Under the pieces are notes generated by a model. That model was not told where the DNA came from. It saw only the letters and a program-made list of their open reading frames with translations, and did not search any database. A stretch of DNA of 64,000 nt. It comes from Straminergon stramineum (lineage: Eukaryota > Streptophyta > Bryopsida > Hypnales > Calliergonaceae). Made by a program: the position numbers and the translations under genes. Location: assembly GCA_963920665.1 (NCBI GenBank), contig OY987268.1, forward strand, positions 8,062,501 through 8,126,500, read 5' to 3'. Shown piece after piece: positions 36,496 to 49,303 of this stretch; within the stretch, counting starts at the first letter, position 1, and the number at the start of each line of letters is the position of its first letter.

Positions 36496-37737
36496 TAGCA
36501 ATGCTAGTTTGTGAGCCTAAAAATGTGAGCTTAAGAGTTGTGAGCATACAACTTGTGAGCCTAAAACATTGACTAAAAAAAACTTGGAATTTTTGAGGGT
36601 AATAGTGAGAAAAGTGGAGACATTTCAAAATTTTCTTATTACTATGGACCTATGACTGTGGGAACATGGCCAAAACACATGCAACAATTTCAACCCACCT
36701 CCAATCCCATTTTTTTCCTTCTCACAAAAATATTTGTTCAAGATCAAGCTCTTGAAGGTATTCCATTGGCAAACAAATATGTTGAACCTATGACAAAGTT
36801 GATGTAGTAGGCACTGCCACCATAGTCTATGCAAATTTTAAGAGTGTCTCAAGCCTCATACCCCCAAGGACCTTCTTGATGCCCAAAGGTTTTTGGGTAG
36901 GTAATGGAGTTGCAACACATGCACATAACAAAAAAGTTTTGGAAGTCTCAAACCCAAGACAAACCACACACACCCCAAGGACTTCTAGATTTACAACAAA
37001 AGGTGGGGGGAATTGAATTTGTTATTGAAAAAAAATTGAAAAAAGGAGTTTTGAGAGTCCCAAACCCTAGAAATCCCTAAGGAGCTTCTCAAAGTGAGGG
37101 ATTTGGAAAAGAAATTGGAAAAAGATTTAAAAATAAATAATTTGAGAATTGAGAGAGATTTTGGGGGTGACAAAGTTAGAAAAAAAATTGAATTTTTTTA
37201 TTTTGAGAGTCCCAAACGCTAGAAGAGGCCTCTCAAAGTTAATGAAGTTGTGACGAAAAATATTTGAAAAGAAAAATTAAATTTTTTTTAAATCCCAATC
37301 CCTAGACCTTTTCAAGGAGCCCCTCGATGTCCAGAGGGGTCTTTGATTCTCTAGGGGTGATGGGGGTTGCAACTAAGAATGAAAAAATGAACATTTGGAG
37401 TATTCAAACCCTATTTTAGGCCAATTGATATATTCTTTGAAGTTCATTAGTTGTAAGGATTCTAAATTCCTAAAGCATGGTCATAGGTCCAAAATTCAAA
37501 CAACAAACTAAATCCCTCACAAATTTGAATTTCAAAGGCTCTTGGGCTCACACCCTAAGGCTCACAAAATAACACTAGAAGAAAACTGCATTGGATTCAA
37601 CATAATCAACTTAATGTTTTCTTCTTTCTAAGGTAAAATTTCTTGTTTACAAAGCAAAATTTTTGAGTTGGAAACAGAAAAACATCAAGTAGATTATGTT
37701 GAATCCAATAAAGTTTTCTTCTAATATAACACTCCTA
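36496..37737. mobile_element. 1.25-kb insertion in duplication copy A, with nested hairpin MITE
   Basis: Copy B reads continuously through 'CCAATTTATAGCATCT', whereas copy A is interrupted after 'CCAATTTATAG' and resumes at 'AATTATAGCATCT'. The insert starts TAGCAATGCTAGTTTGTGAGCCT and, near its right end, has CTAAGGCTCACAAAATAAC, giving GTGAGCC-containing inverted ends. The interior contains several 'GAGAGTCCCAAACCCTAGAA'-like repeats and the hairpin at 37573-37725. No open frame with motifs. Confidence 0.55.
37573..37725. mobile_element. Hairpin MITE with CTAGAAGAAAAC ends
   Basis: The left arm begins CACTAGAAGAAAACTGCATT and the right arm, read on the complement, begins ATTAGAAGAAAACTTTATT. 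The arms continue to pair over about 35 bases (TTGGATTCAACATAATC in both). A second inner pairing around 'TAATGTTTTCTTC' is weaker. It shares its ends with the element at 59874-59997. Confidence 0.65.
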
Positions 37738-38146
37738 CAAATTATAGCATCTATTTTATGCAACATTTTTTTGTGAAGAAAATCATGACTTTATATAGGC
37801 GATACTTCTCAGGGTTCAATCCATGATGATATGTGAGACCTTGAATTACCATGTCTTTTGTTATGGCACACCCTTGCTTTGTCACTATGCTTAGTGTAAC
37901 ATGATTGTTTCTATCAATTTGACTTGGAAAGTATATTCACTATCATATGTACATATAAGTGTGACTTCACTTTGTCACCACACTTAGTATAACAATATTG
38001 TCACCAACAATCTTAACCTAGGTTGGATATTCACTTACCTAATTTGATTTTAAAAGAAGACTTTGTGACTATTCACTCAATATCTATATTCCCTCGCCTA
38101 AAAGGCTTTAAGACTGTTAACCCAACAATCATGTTTGCCATGCCAA

Positions 38147-38360
38147 CGATGCCAGTATGTGAGCATGTGAACCTTGAGCATGTGTAAAACTATATATCCT
38201 ACCACCATTGACGGTGCTTATAATGTAAACACCTATAATATAGATATCTATAACATAGCTACACCATTATCATGGAAAGTTTTTATAATATAGAGACCTA
38301 TAACATAGGTGTATAGTCTTCTAGGCTCATGAGCTCATGCTCCTAGGCTTACATAATAGC
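38147..38360. mobile_element. Short hAT-like element in duplication copy A
   Basis: Copy B reads directly through this point near 40130. Copy A has an insert of about 200 bases whose ends read GCCAGTATGTGAGC and, on the complement, GCTATTATGTAAGCC. The flanks carry TTTGCCATG and TTTGCCACG, consistent with an 8-9 bp target duplication as in hAT elements. A similar pair of ends (GCTAGTATGTGAG and its complement) occurs at 2349-2506. Confidence 0.5.
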
Positions 38361-38814
38361 AACCCTCTTTGCCACGCTTAATATGTGATCTAAAAAAGAG
38401 GTTTGACTATTCACAAATGTACATAATGTGATCTAGTCAAAGCATATTTGACTATTCATACAACAATCATTTTGGCAATGTCAAATGATCATTAATAATT
38501 GTTCATAGAGGTGGGATATTCAAGTCTTCCACTATCAATGGCAAAGTGATTTTATTCTAAACTAACTTTATAGTCAAGAATTTGTTTGAAGGTTGCATCC
38601 CTTCAAGTTTTAGTGCATTTCAAACATTTTGGCAATTGTACTATGATGAGATTATTATTTTGACTGATTTTACCACATCACATTAGTAGAAAACAAGATC
38701 TGAATCAACATATTTTTTTGCTTCAAATTGTTTGGTTTAGCCACTATTTTCTACTATCCATTCTTCTATTTTCTACATTCCCTATATGGCTATTAATATC
38801 CTGTTGTATTGCCT

Positions 38815-40520
38815 CATGCTACTTTTTTTTGACACTTCACTCTATTTTAGCACCATTGCAAGAGTGCCATCTTCCAAACAAAGAATTCATTAATCCCCAT
38901 GGGACAAGGAGACCCCCTCAATAATTTTTTTATTTTAGTAAGCCGTGTGGAGACTCTCTTTGTGCAAGTTTATTTATTTTGAGCTCATTGACTATGGTGA
39001 TATCAAAACTGACCACATTGGATTATGTTTCTCATTGGATATGCCAATTTCTTAGTCTTTTAAAACCACTAATTTTTGGTCCCCGAGAAGTTAAAATTCG
39101 AAAATAATTTCACTTTCACAATAGAATAGAATATTCTCTATAGCATTGGAGTAAATTCTATCTTTATCATAGGTCATGAGCTTAGAATTTATGATATGTA
39201 TAATATTCTCAATTTTGAACATGTGTAGATTGCTAGACTTTATAGCAATCTATACCAAGAGTCCCTTTTACTGCCTCAAAAATCAAGACTCTTGATTGGT
39301 ACCTTTTGGGACCCACACCATATGATAAATGTGACCATGAATCATCATGTCATTTGTTCTGCACCAAGATAAGTGTAATTGTGCTTTGTTAGTGCACATA
39401 GTATGATAGGTATTGTTACCAACAATTGTAACTTAGAGGATATTCATTTGTACTCCATACAAGTGTGACCACGCTTTGTCACAACAGTTAGCATGTTCAT
39501 TATTACCAACAATCACATGTGATTTGGGAGGATATTCATGTACTTTATACAAGAGTGACTATTCATTATTATCACATTTAGTATAACAGACTTTCTACCA
39601 AAGTTAGATAGATATATTCTAGATTAGAATAAAATATTTTGAAAGCATAGGAAAAAATCTTAGCCTAAACATATGTTACTAACTTAGGATTTACAACATG
39701 TATAATACCCATTCAACTTTGATCATGTGTCTTCATGGTTTGAATGTCCAATTTATAGCATCTGTTTTAAGCAACATTTTTTCTCCAAGAAAATCATGAC
39801 TTTGTGTGATACTTCTTAGGATGATAAGTTAGATTATGAATTACCATGTCTTTTGTTATGACCTTGTTTTGTCATTAAGCTTAGTATAATATAGTTGTTA
39901 CTATCAATTTGACTTGGAAAGGATAATCAACTATCATACATACAAGTGTGACTACTCTTTATGACTACAGTTTGCATAACAATGTTGTCACCAACTACTT
40001 TAACTTGGGTTGGATATTCACTTACCTATTGCAACTTGGAAAAAAACACTTTGTGACTAGTGACTACTCATTCAATAGTTATATCCTCCCCTAAAAGGCT
40101 TTGCAATTATTAATCCAACAATCATGTTTGTCATACTTAGTATGTGATCCAAAAAAGGTGCTTGAGTATTCACCCAACAAATGTGACCTAACCAAAGGAT
40201 ATTTGACTATTTATCCAACAATCACTTGGGGCATGTCAAATGACCATCATTAATTGTTAGCAAGGGAAGGATATTCAACTACTCCTCAAACAATAGTGAA
40301 GTGACTTCATTCTAAAAAAACTTCATAGCCATTTGTCCAAAAGTTACATCCCTTCAAATTTTAGTGTATCTCAAATATTTTGCCTATTGTATCTACTATA
40401 GTATTATTATTTTTATTGGTTTTATCATATATTCATATTGCACTAGGAGAAAACAATGTCCAAATCAACATATTTTGTTGTTATGGACAATTTGATTCAT
40501 GCACTATTTTCTACTAGTGC
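38815..40520. repeat. Segmental duplication, copy B
   Basis: This is the shorter partner of 34990-38760, lacking the three insertions. It ends with a CACTAGGAGAAAACAATG ... TATTTTCTACTAGTG hairpin (40441-40515). The hairpin is present at the same position in copy A in degraded form (38683-38755), so it predates the duplication. Confidence 0.7.
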
Positions 40521-40806
40521 GATCACTCCATACTAATTTGTATAATCATACAAATTAATAACTAGAATAATATTGATAAAGATTAAAGATTCTTGTATGA
40601 CAAATTGTATGTCATAGAAATAGTATGTCATACTCACTTTTTCTTCATATTAGGTACTTGTATGATTCAACAATGCATGTTATTTAAAAAAACCAAAAAA
40701 ACCCTATTAGTCAAGGTTTCTTTGGGGATTGAAAATTCCCTCAAAATGCAATACAATTTTTTTTCAAAGGAACATTCATTGATATTCTCCCTACTCCCTA
40801 CACAAA

Positions 40807-41050
40807 ATAGTGAAATTAGGTTGCCTCAACAATTAAGTTGCCATACCCCAAGAAATTTACTTTACAAACCATCAAAGTCAACAATAATTTGTACATCAAT
40901 ATTTTCATTTGTACACATAAAAGTTCATGAGTCCCAAGTACAACAATACCTAATTTGGAAGTGGTGCATTCTTGTAGAATAATAGTAAATATTTATGTAA
41001 TGTCAAATGTCAAGAAATTAGTGTGGGGCAAGTGAACCTAATTTCACTAT
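40807..41050. mobile_element. MITE with ATAGTGAAATTAGGTTGCC ends, short copy (244 bp)
   Basis: The left terminus is ATAGTGAAATTAGGTTGCC and the right is GTGAACCTAATTTCACTAT. The subterminal blocks (CAACAATTAAGTTGCC on the left, CAAGAAATTAGTGTGGGGC on the right) match the 684-bp copy at 51766-52449 in inverted orientation. It overlaps a motif-less minus-strand frame (41010-41513), which is therefore not a gene. Confidence 0.65.
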
Positions 41051-41620
41051 TTATTGTAGATGAAATCACAAAATTACTCCATAATCTTCTCATGGTGTTG
41101 CAATTTTGAATGAATGAACACAAAGTTTTGGTTGAATAAATAAAATTATTATCCATAATTTTCACGTATTCATCCAAAACCATGGATTGAAATAAATTCA
41201 TCCCTCCAAATAAAGGAAAATCCCTTTGCGGCAAGCACTGCCCCCCAAATAAAGGAATAAAAAACCAAACCGGCAAGTGGGTTGAATTAGTGTACTGTCC
41301 AGCCAAATAGTGTGAGTGAGCTCTCACGTGGGTGACGACGGATGACGTCAGCAGCATTTTGGAAAGTGAAATTCTCTCAAGCAGGGTCAGTTTTCGACAG
41401 AAGGAAAGGCTTCTGAAATTGGGAAAAAGAATGAAGGAATGATCCTCAAATTTGTCTACAAATGAGTGAGGCCGCCTTTCAGTTTTGATGCTCCCACACA
41501 AAGGTATGTGCACCCATAATCATCGCCTACCTAAAATAAAATAAAATATAAAATATGCGGCATCCACATTTGGACCGGAAAATCACCACATGTTTATGGC
41601 CGGGGCGGGGTGGTTCGTAC

Positions 41621-41942
41621 TAAGGTAGGAGGTTCGAAAAGCGCACAAGCTCTAAAATCGCCCACCTCTGTAGTATTTGAACATGCTACTTTTTCATTGA
41701 ATCAGCGATGTACAAATAGTGTACATTCGAGGAGGTGGGCGATTTTAGAGCCCTATGCCATTTCAATTTCAAAAATTCAGAACTAATACTAGAAAACTCC
41801 AAAAAATATGAAACGACTTGAGTTAGATGTCAATACCATTTGTCTTTCAAGGAAAATTTACTGAAAAATATTTGAAGAAGTTTTACTTCCCTAAATTCTG
41901 GTTTCAGCTCTTAGGTGAGCGCTTTATGGACCTCCTACCTTA
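41621..41942. mobile_element. MITE with nested inverted repeats (322 bp)
   Basis: The outer ends are TAAGGTAGGAGGTTC and GGACCTCCTACCTTA, each followed inward by an AAAGCGC/GCGCTTT pair. Inside them is a second, perfect 20-base inverted repeat, from GCTCTAAAATCGCCCACCTC at 41649-41668 to its complement at 41732-41751. The inner arms lie only 63 bases apart near the left end. No coding sequence. Confidence 0.7.
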
Positions 41943-43565
41943 AGTCCCAAGTTCCAACTTCCTAAGTAGAGTAGAGTCCGGGTTCGATCAAGACGGACAA
42001 AATATGGCCAACTTCCTTGGGAGTGGAGAAGGTGCCAAAAAGAAATATCAAATGTGGGATTTGGGGATTGGGAGGTTGTAGTGTGGAAGGCCAAAGTCCC
42101 AACTATGGTATCTTGCACGATAGCAATTTAGTGCCTCCAGAATGGGCCAAATAGTGAAAACCTCGTTTTTGGAGCCACTTTTAGCATTGAATCTGATTTG
42201 GACTGATTTGGACAGAATTTCAGCCAATGAGGGGGGTGAAAATAGGTTGTTATTTTTTGCCTAGTTTTATATTCAAAACAATAGATGGGACTTGAAGGGT
42301 GAGTTGGGTCTCTACTTTTGCTAGATCCAATTTGGCCTCCAAGTCCTACTTCCTTGGCATCCCAACTCCTAAAAAGTTTTGGCATGTAAGTATTTTGGAA
42401 GGATGTGGGATTTGGGACGTAGTGTGAAATACCCCTAAAACCTAGATATTGATGGCACAAGATGTACGCAATTTAGGACATGAGACTTTAGGATATTTTA
42501 ATGTCTATTTTTGGTAGACTTCAAATCAATACTTTGAAATTTCATAACTCATTTATACCATGTCCAAATAATGCATGCTGAAGTATGTTGGATTTGCTTT
42601 ACTTGATAGTAAGACCCAATAAAATAATTTGAACTTGAAAATAGTAAGAATTCTCAATAGAAATTATTGTTAATTGTGCCGAGGGCATCATTGATTTTGA
42701 GAGTAAATTATATGCCTCTAGAAGCACTGCTTGAAATGAATGCAAGTTGTACATTTAAGGGCATGCTTGAAAATATGTATAGCTAATTTTGAATGTATTA
42801 CTAAAAAAATTACATTTAGATTTTTGCTTAGTATGAACAATTTTTGAACATCAGAGCCTTGGGTTGCTGATGGATATAAGATCTATCAAAGTGTAAGATA
42901 ATTTAAGAATGTAATAATGGTCAAATGTTTGTTTGAATGATTTTATACTAATAGAAAAGGAGGTTTTAGAGCACCAATCTACATTATCAAAGCTTGGTGA
43001 CCACAAGACCTTCTTTATAGCTAGTGCTAGGTCTTCTTGCCTTAGTGACTTTTACATGCATCTTAGTTGGGTTTTTGAACTTTGACCTTCAACATTTTTT
43101 GGGTGTAAGTGTTGGTGATTGAAAACAAGTGGTGTGGCCTCTCTTGTCCATGAAATACTTTTTGATGTCATGGAAAATTGGTGGCATTGCAATTGTATGT
43201 TTGTACAACATTTTTCTTAGGAATCATTCATGCTTTGTCTATATCTTTTATTGAAGTAGAGACCTTCATGCTAGAATTTGCAATACCATGATTATAATTC
43301 TCCTAGGCGACATAATGTTTTGTGGGATCAAGCTTAGATTATCAACATTTTGTGTCATTGATTGATGAAAATATAACAATGCTCTCACTACATTTTTCCG
43401 CATTGTACAAATGTAGTTTTGAGTGCTCTATACTAATAAATTCAGTTCTAAGCAGTCATTTATTTTTGGTCCAATAGCAAAGGCTAATCCATGAATAGGA
43501 CTCGAGCACTAGGTGCTTTTTTTCATTTATGCTAGATGAGTTTTAAGTAATGAAACACAAAAGTT

Positions 43566-43591
43566 CACACACACACACACACACACACACA
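43566..43591. repeat. (CA)n microsatellite
   Basis: About twelve to thirteen uninterrupted CA units, followed immediately by an AT-dinucleotide run (GATATATATATA). Likely polymorphic in length. Confidence 0.9.
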
Positions 43592-44069
43592 GATATATAT
43601 ATAGCTATATAAGTTGTGTTATTGGGGTGTAATATGGCTACTATATATAGGATGACAATTGGCAATGTGAACATTCAATTGATTATAAATCAAGCTACAA
43701 CAATGCATTGCCAATGGGAAATTAGGCAATTTTAGTGTATTTTTTTGTTTTACAATCAAGATGACAATGAGAAAATGTACCAAGTGCTTCCAAAACAACT
43801 CCTGGTCCCAGAGGTCCTCACAATACTCTTGGACAACTCCATTATTGAACTAAAAATAATAATACAAAATAATGAAGATCTCCATCCATTGTGCATTGTG
43901 TGTCCATCTCTTGAGTAGTGGCATTCAAGAAGGTGGGTGTGTTCTCATAGAGAGGGTTATGGATTTGGCAAACCAATTAGAGTTTTGTCATTAACTACTG
44001 CAAATCTAGTACATCTAACAATTGAGAGGTGACAACAATGTCATTGGTTCTAGCAACTAGATGTACTAA

Positions 44070-44463
44070 GAGCATCCCCACCAATTTGTTCCCATCCCTA
44101 TCCCCATTTGGATGAAGAATGAGTAAAGATGGGGATAGGGAATGACAAGCCCCACCAATTCTCCCCAACATGTGTCAAAATTCAGTAAATAACCAAGCAA
44201 GTAGTAAGTAGTAACTAAGTAAGTAATAAGCAGGTAAAAGTCAACAATAGAGTGACAAATCAGAGAAGCATACATACTAATTGTGAGTGAAAACCCGTAT
44301 AGGGTTTACTCAATTTGAGTTCTCTATAGCACCCCCATTGGAGAGCTGGACCTTGTCATCCCTAAATATTTAGGGATACAGGTGTCTGGTGGGGTGCAAG
44401 TCTTCCCTACCCAGATGAAAGTCATCCGAATAGGGGTAGGGAAGACCCCCGGTGGAGATGCTC
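44070..44463. mobile_element. Tourist/PIF-Harbinger-type MITE (394 bp)
   Basis: It starts GAGCATCCCCACC and ends GGTGGAGATGCTC. The trinucleotide TAA flanks both sides (44067-44069 and 44464-44466), which fits the 3-bp target duplication of PIF/Harbinger elements. Subterminal CCCTAYCCC blocks also pair. No transposase sequence. Confidence 0.7.
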
Positions 44464-44973
44464 TAAAAAGGCTATTATAAATCTAAATTTAAAGACATAC
44501 TACAATGAATAGAGGCATTGCTAGCAATTTGAATATGCTTTCTAACAATTTTTATTAAAGGGTGTTACACAAAACTTGTCATGGTTGCAAGCTAGCTACA
44601 AGTAGTCAACAACAAATTGTTGGCTACCACTATTCTATTTTGTTTTGTCCACTTAGAAAGTGGTTATTGAATAACAAAAAAATGTTTGCTTCTCTCTAGT
44701 TTTTATATATCGTCAATGGAGCCCAAATGTTTTTGAAGAGGTGTCAAACAAACGTTGGATATGGAAAGCTTAGTGAAATGCAATATTGGTATATCACATG
44801 TTGCTTTGAGAAGTTCTTAAATTTGCAATGTCCTCTTCATTTGAAATCTAGTGCAAGCACTTGCAACCGAGATAATACAAGAATTCAATGGCATGCTAGG
44901 ATCCTTTGGGATTGCAATGAAAAAGAGAATTGGAGAAATTCAAGTAATTAATAGTGAACTTGAAAAAACTAAG

Positions 44974-45626
44974 TTAACCCCTAAATGCCCAAGGCCTTTT
45001 TTGAGCTTCTAGGAATTTTCTCTAAATTGAATAAAAAACCAACATTTTGATAAGCTTTATCAATTTTTTTTTAAATGTAACCGTACAAATTCAAATTGAA
45101 TATGTTGGAGATCACTTAGGAAAAGATAGTACAACGATGTCACTTATGGATTGAAAGATTATAATGTTTTGATCATGAGAGTGTTAAAAGTGCAAAAGTG
45201 ACTTAAAGTCTTCTGATCCTCTTTTCACATGTCAAATCTAAAAGTTGGTCACCAGAAAAATGAGGTTAAAGGGCCTAACATGCATAACCCCAATCAATTT
45301 ATGGTTTTTCAAAATTTACTCTACAGTTTTTTTAAACAAAATTCTAATGTGTTTTTTCCTCCAAGATCTAGTGTATTTGAGGCTCATTTCCACGAGCCCT
45401 TAACACTACAGAAATTCAAGATTGCAATGGGCACCCTTGAACAAAATCTTCAATAGAAAAATCATCATCAATCATTTTCAATTTTGGATTTTTGATGCTT
45501 AAAATAGACTTCAGAAAGAAGTTTTCAAAAATACAAACAACTAATAATAACAACTTGGTTAGGTTTTATTTAACTTCAAACTTTTGCAAACACCAAATTT
45601 TGGTGCCTTGGGCATGTAGGAGTTAA
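44974..45626. mobile_element. TTAA-bounded MITE, long copy (653 bp)
   Basis: The left end is TTAACCCCTAAATGCCCAAG and the right end CTTGGGCATGTAGGAGTTAA, pairing over about 22 bases with two or three mismatches. The internal block around GGATTGAAAGATTATAATG is shared with the 20035-20617 copy. It represents a 'ATGCCCAAGG' subfamily of the TTAA elements. Confidence 0.7.
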
Positions 45627-47388
45627 TTTCTACATGCATTGATTCATCTTTTCTTGGGATTGATTTGTAAGCAAAGTTATAGATTTTGAATTTTGAATTA
45701 CCATTGTTTGGTTTGATTTTTATAGTAATCATCAATAATCTTTAATTAAAATCTGAAACCTGAGATCATTCTATAATTATTGAGGTACTAGAATTTTAAT
45801 TTGCAAGTTTTTTTTAAAAATTACTAAAAGAAATCCATTCTCCAATGAAAGTCTCTAATTCCATTCCATTTTTCTTCCTTTCAATGTTTTTGGTTGGAAA
45901 GCAAAGATGTGTGATTTGATTATTAGTTGTTAAAGAGACTAGTTGGTAAATATTCAAGCTATCTCACTAAATGACCAATCCTTCTATTATGATCTAACTC
46001 TTTTCTATTTTTACATCTAGTCATTTAATTTGGTTATTAGCCATGTCTTCAAGGTTCAATTCTATGATATTCTAATCATCATTATCTTTTTGCTTAGAAC
46101 CTATTCTATAGGAATGGACAAATGAGTCTCATTGGGTAATTCCAAAAGACAACCTTTACTTTCATAATTAAATTTTTTTTTTAATGTAGTTAATTTGTAT
46201 GGATACAAAACATCTATATGAATTGAGTTGATGTTGTTTGAATACATGAAATATTGAATAAAGGTTATTTTATTCTAAAGTGATTTACTTTACTGGTATC
46301 CTTACATAACAAGATGACTCTTTAAGGTTGTTATTTTGTACAATAAAAATAATGTATAGCATTGTAAGTAGATTGAAAGTTTTATCATTTGAATTTGTCC
46401 TTTTAACTAGGGTGGAGAATATAAAGTGACTTACTAATGAATTGATTTTTCATTTATAAATCTTAGAGTATTGATTACGATGAATGTTATGTTGAGCACC
46501 ATTTTAGATACACAAAAACTTGTGTAGCATTGTATAACTTAAGGAGAATTAAAGGTTTATTCTTTCTCACTACAAACTTCAAATATTGATTGTACAAAAT
46601 TTGAATATGCAAAATTTGAACTTCATTTTCTAACTTGAACATTTTGTCTTCGGAAGTTTTATCAACTCTTATGGCTTTGAAGACCTATTATGTGCCCAAT
46701 TAAAAAACAACATTTCCAAGCATTATCATGATGTGGGTCATCTACTAGTTAAAAATAGAAATCTCAATATTTTTCATATTAGTTCTATAATGGGAGTTAA
46801 AACTCAAGGATAGATTGGTGGTTATTTTTTAGTTAGCTTTCATGTTAGCTTTTAAGTTTCTCACTATTTTTATTTTATTTAATAGATTAAAAAATAGCAT
46901 ATAAAGGGCAACATAGATTGTAGAAAGAAAAAATTGTAGAAGGATATATGAAAGGATTAGGAGACAGAAAAATATATTAGGAATTTTTTAGTATGAGGGT
47001 TATACTTTATATCTTGAGAGGTTGCAATAGACCAACTTGAAAGGTATTCAAGTACTATTGTATCTTACAAGTATCAAAGGTTCAATCCTAAGTTTGAAGG
47101 TTGCAGGTGTAGGAAATTCACTATCTCCTATGATTAGAGAAGAGAGGAATTTGGTTCCCCTCTCTCTTGAAGGAAAAATGAGGGCTATCGATTGAGGGAT
47201 GAAGCCATTGCCCCTGCCATTGATTCCATTTTTAGGGGGATATAAATTATAGGATTTCAAGATTTTTGACTAGCCCTGCCTCTGCCATTCACCCATTCCC
47301 ATTCCCTTCCCCCCCCCCTTTTTTTTCTTGGCTATTGATTTAAAATTAAAATTAAATTGAAACCCCTCTTAATGCCGTTGATTTAATA

Positions 47389-47620
47389 CAAAATATATAT
47401 TGAATATTGAATACATATTGTATACATACAATATATTGTATATTGTATACATATAAATTACTGAAAACATAATTTATATAGAATATTAAATACAGGATAT
47501 TGAATACATCGAGTATACGGAATACTAGATATTGAATACATATTGATTATGTATTGAATACATAATATATTTTATACATAATGAATATTGAATACTAAAT
47601 ACGTATTGAATATGTTGATA
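47389..47620. repeat. AT-rich repeat of ATTGAATACATATTG-like units
   Basis: Imperfect units of ATTGAATAC with ATATTGTATAC variants repeat over about 230 bases. The tract is locally palindromic. It has no coding potential. Confidence 0.65.
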
Positions 47621-49303
47621 TAACCCGTATCGTTTGCCAAATGAACTACTCATAAAAAATATAAGTATGTGTGGGAATGGATTTTAAAAAAGAATTTGGT
47701 AAGATGGGAAATGAAATAATTAATCAATCCCACTGTCTTTTGGATGGATACCTATCCCTCACTATCCACTCAAAAGACTTACATTCACTAAAGCAATACT
47801 AGCGTGCTCTACTATCTATAAAGCAAGTGTTGTTAGGAAAATTGTGTCATTTGGCTCTTTTGTCTTGGGATTAGGGTTTCTTGGTCATTTGGAGTTTTTG
47901 GTTCTTTTTTAAATATTTACCACAACCCAAAGCCCTATGCTTTTCCAAATAGGTAGCAAAAAAATGATGACATGCAATGCACTCTAAATTTTTAAATGAT
48001 TTGTAATTTTCAAATGATACATCATTTACTTCTTGTTGTCACATATTGTTTTCCATTGAATAGAAGTCATTTGTAGTTAGTATATGGGTCAATTCTATAT
48101 GCTTTAGCATCTCCACTCCAAACCCTCTGAACCCTCAAAATGATAAAAAATCTATTTAAAATCAAATGGAATTAAAACTTGAGAGTGTCATTACAAAAAG
48201 TGCTCTAAATTTTTTTATTAGATTGCCATACTTTAGCTAGGTCTCTTATAAAAGGCCTTTTCCTAAGTGGGCTTGAATTTTGATGCAATTAGACTTGGTT
48301 TATCTACTTCATTGAAAGTTGTAGCAAAATTGGTTGTGGAGTGTGTAATTTGGAAGATAGAAGGAGCTTGGTGACAAATATGATTCACTTCCAAAAAATG
48401 TGAGATTTTGTAGTAGCCACTACACATGTTAGCACTTGGTGTCCTTGGCATAGCAAACAATAGTTAAAAGAAGGTCACTACCTACTAAATAAGCTCTCTT
48501 TGGGATGACTTAGATTCCTAAGGCAAGAGTGTAGATCTTAGAGTGTCCATTTGTAAATTAAGTTTGTACTTTAATAATACAATCCATATATGGTTCAAGG
48601 TATATGGATATATACACCTCTTGCATTGACTCATGTACTTATTATAAGATTGAAAGGTCAATCCTAATATCTACACATTAATTTCATAATCCTCCATAAA
48701 CAAAATGCGGTTTCATAACATATGTTGTAAATATGCAATGGCATATTGTTGTACATTATTTTATGTTGTAGTAAACTAACATATTATTAGTATAATATTA
48801 GTGTACATTGTGTTATTTAGAGACTTACATAGCTTGGATTGTGATGACTCTTATACCATTTGAGGTTGTGGAAGATTTCCAACATCCATCCTAATTTAAA
48901 ACAAAATTTGAAAAAGGCTATTATTTGCCTAAAAAAGTTGTTCAAAATTGGATGGTGACTCTAAAATGGTTGATTGGTCATTGGGGGGTCAAAGAGAATT
49001 TTTTTAATATAAGACAATGAATGAAATATTTTTTCCACATCCAATGTATATGAGATTTGTCTCCAAACTCTTTTAAACTTCAAGACATCAAAATTTCTAA
49101 GAGATTCTTGCATAAAAACCTGAGTTTGAAAAATTCATTTCTATCTATTTCAAGATGTAGACAATGACATTGTTTAATTCAAAATGGAACACTATAAAGT
49201 TGTAATTTTTTCATTTTTTGATTAAGTCAAAAAAGAATTGGAGCCACATTTTGGGGCCATAGGCTTGAAAAAGAAAAACTAATCTTTTTTGTTGCTTACT
49301 ATA

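Larger units (their letters stand above)
34990..38760. repeat. Segmental duplication, copy A
   Basis: This matches 38815-40520 in order and orientation, with anchors at the start (CACTCTATTYTAGC, GCAAGWGTGCCA, CAAACAAAGAATT), in the middle (AAAACCACTAATTTTTGGTCC, GAATGTCCAATTTATAG, AAGAAAATCATGACTTT) and at the end (CACTATTTTCTACTA). Copy A is about 2 kb longer because it carries three insertions that copy B lacks, at about 35118-35690, 36496-37737 and 38147-38360. The shared stretches have diverged moderately. Confidence 0.75.
33609..49303. other. Gene desert with nested repeats
   Basis: No supported gene over about 15.7 kb. The first part (to about 34.9 kb) is likely KANADI 3' sequence with AT microsatellites near 34250. 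The rest holds a tandem segmental duplication (34990-40520), MITEs at 40807-41050, 41621-41942, 44070-44463 and 44974-45626, a (CA)n tract at 43566-43591 and an ATTGAATAC-type repeat at 47389-47620. A GC-richer patch at 41200-41510 contains TGACGTCA and CACGTG, but no exon could be assigned to it. Confidence 0.65.

Noticed and set aside
41010..41513. Minus-strand frame of 167 codons
   Set aside because: It overlaps the MITE at 40807-41050, shows no domain or codon pattern of a gene, and has no partner exons. The promoter-like TGACGTCA and CACGTG nearby are noted but not enough.
42128..42460. Minus-strand frame of 110 codons in repetitive DNA
   Set aside because: The region shares internal repeats with 41930-42110, and the frame has no retroelement or other protein motif.
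47300..47335. Poly-C/poly-T run as a retrotransposon polypurine tract
   Set aside because: No long terminal repeats, primer-binding site or gag-pol coding sequence was found nearby.
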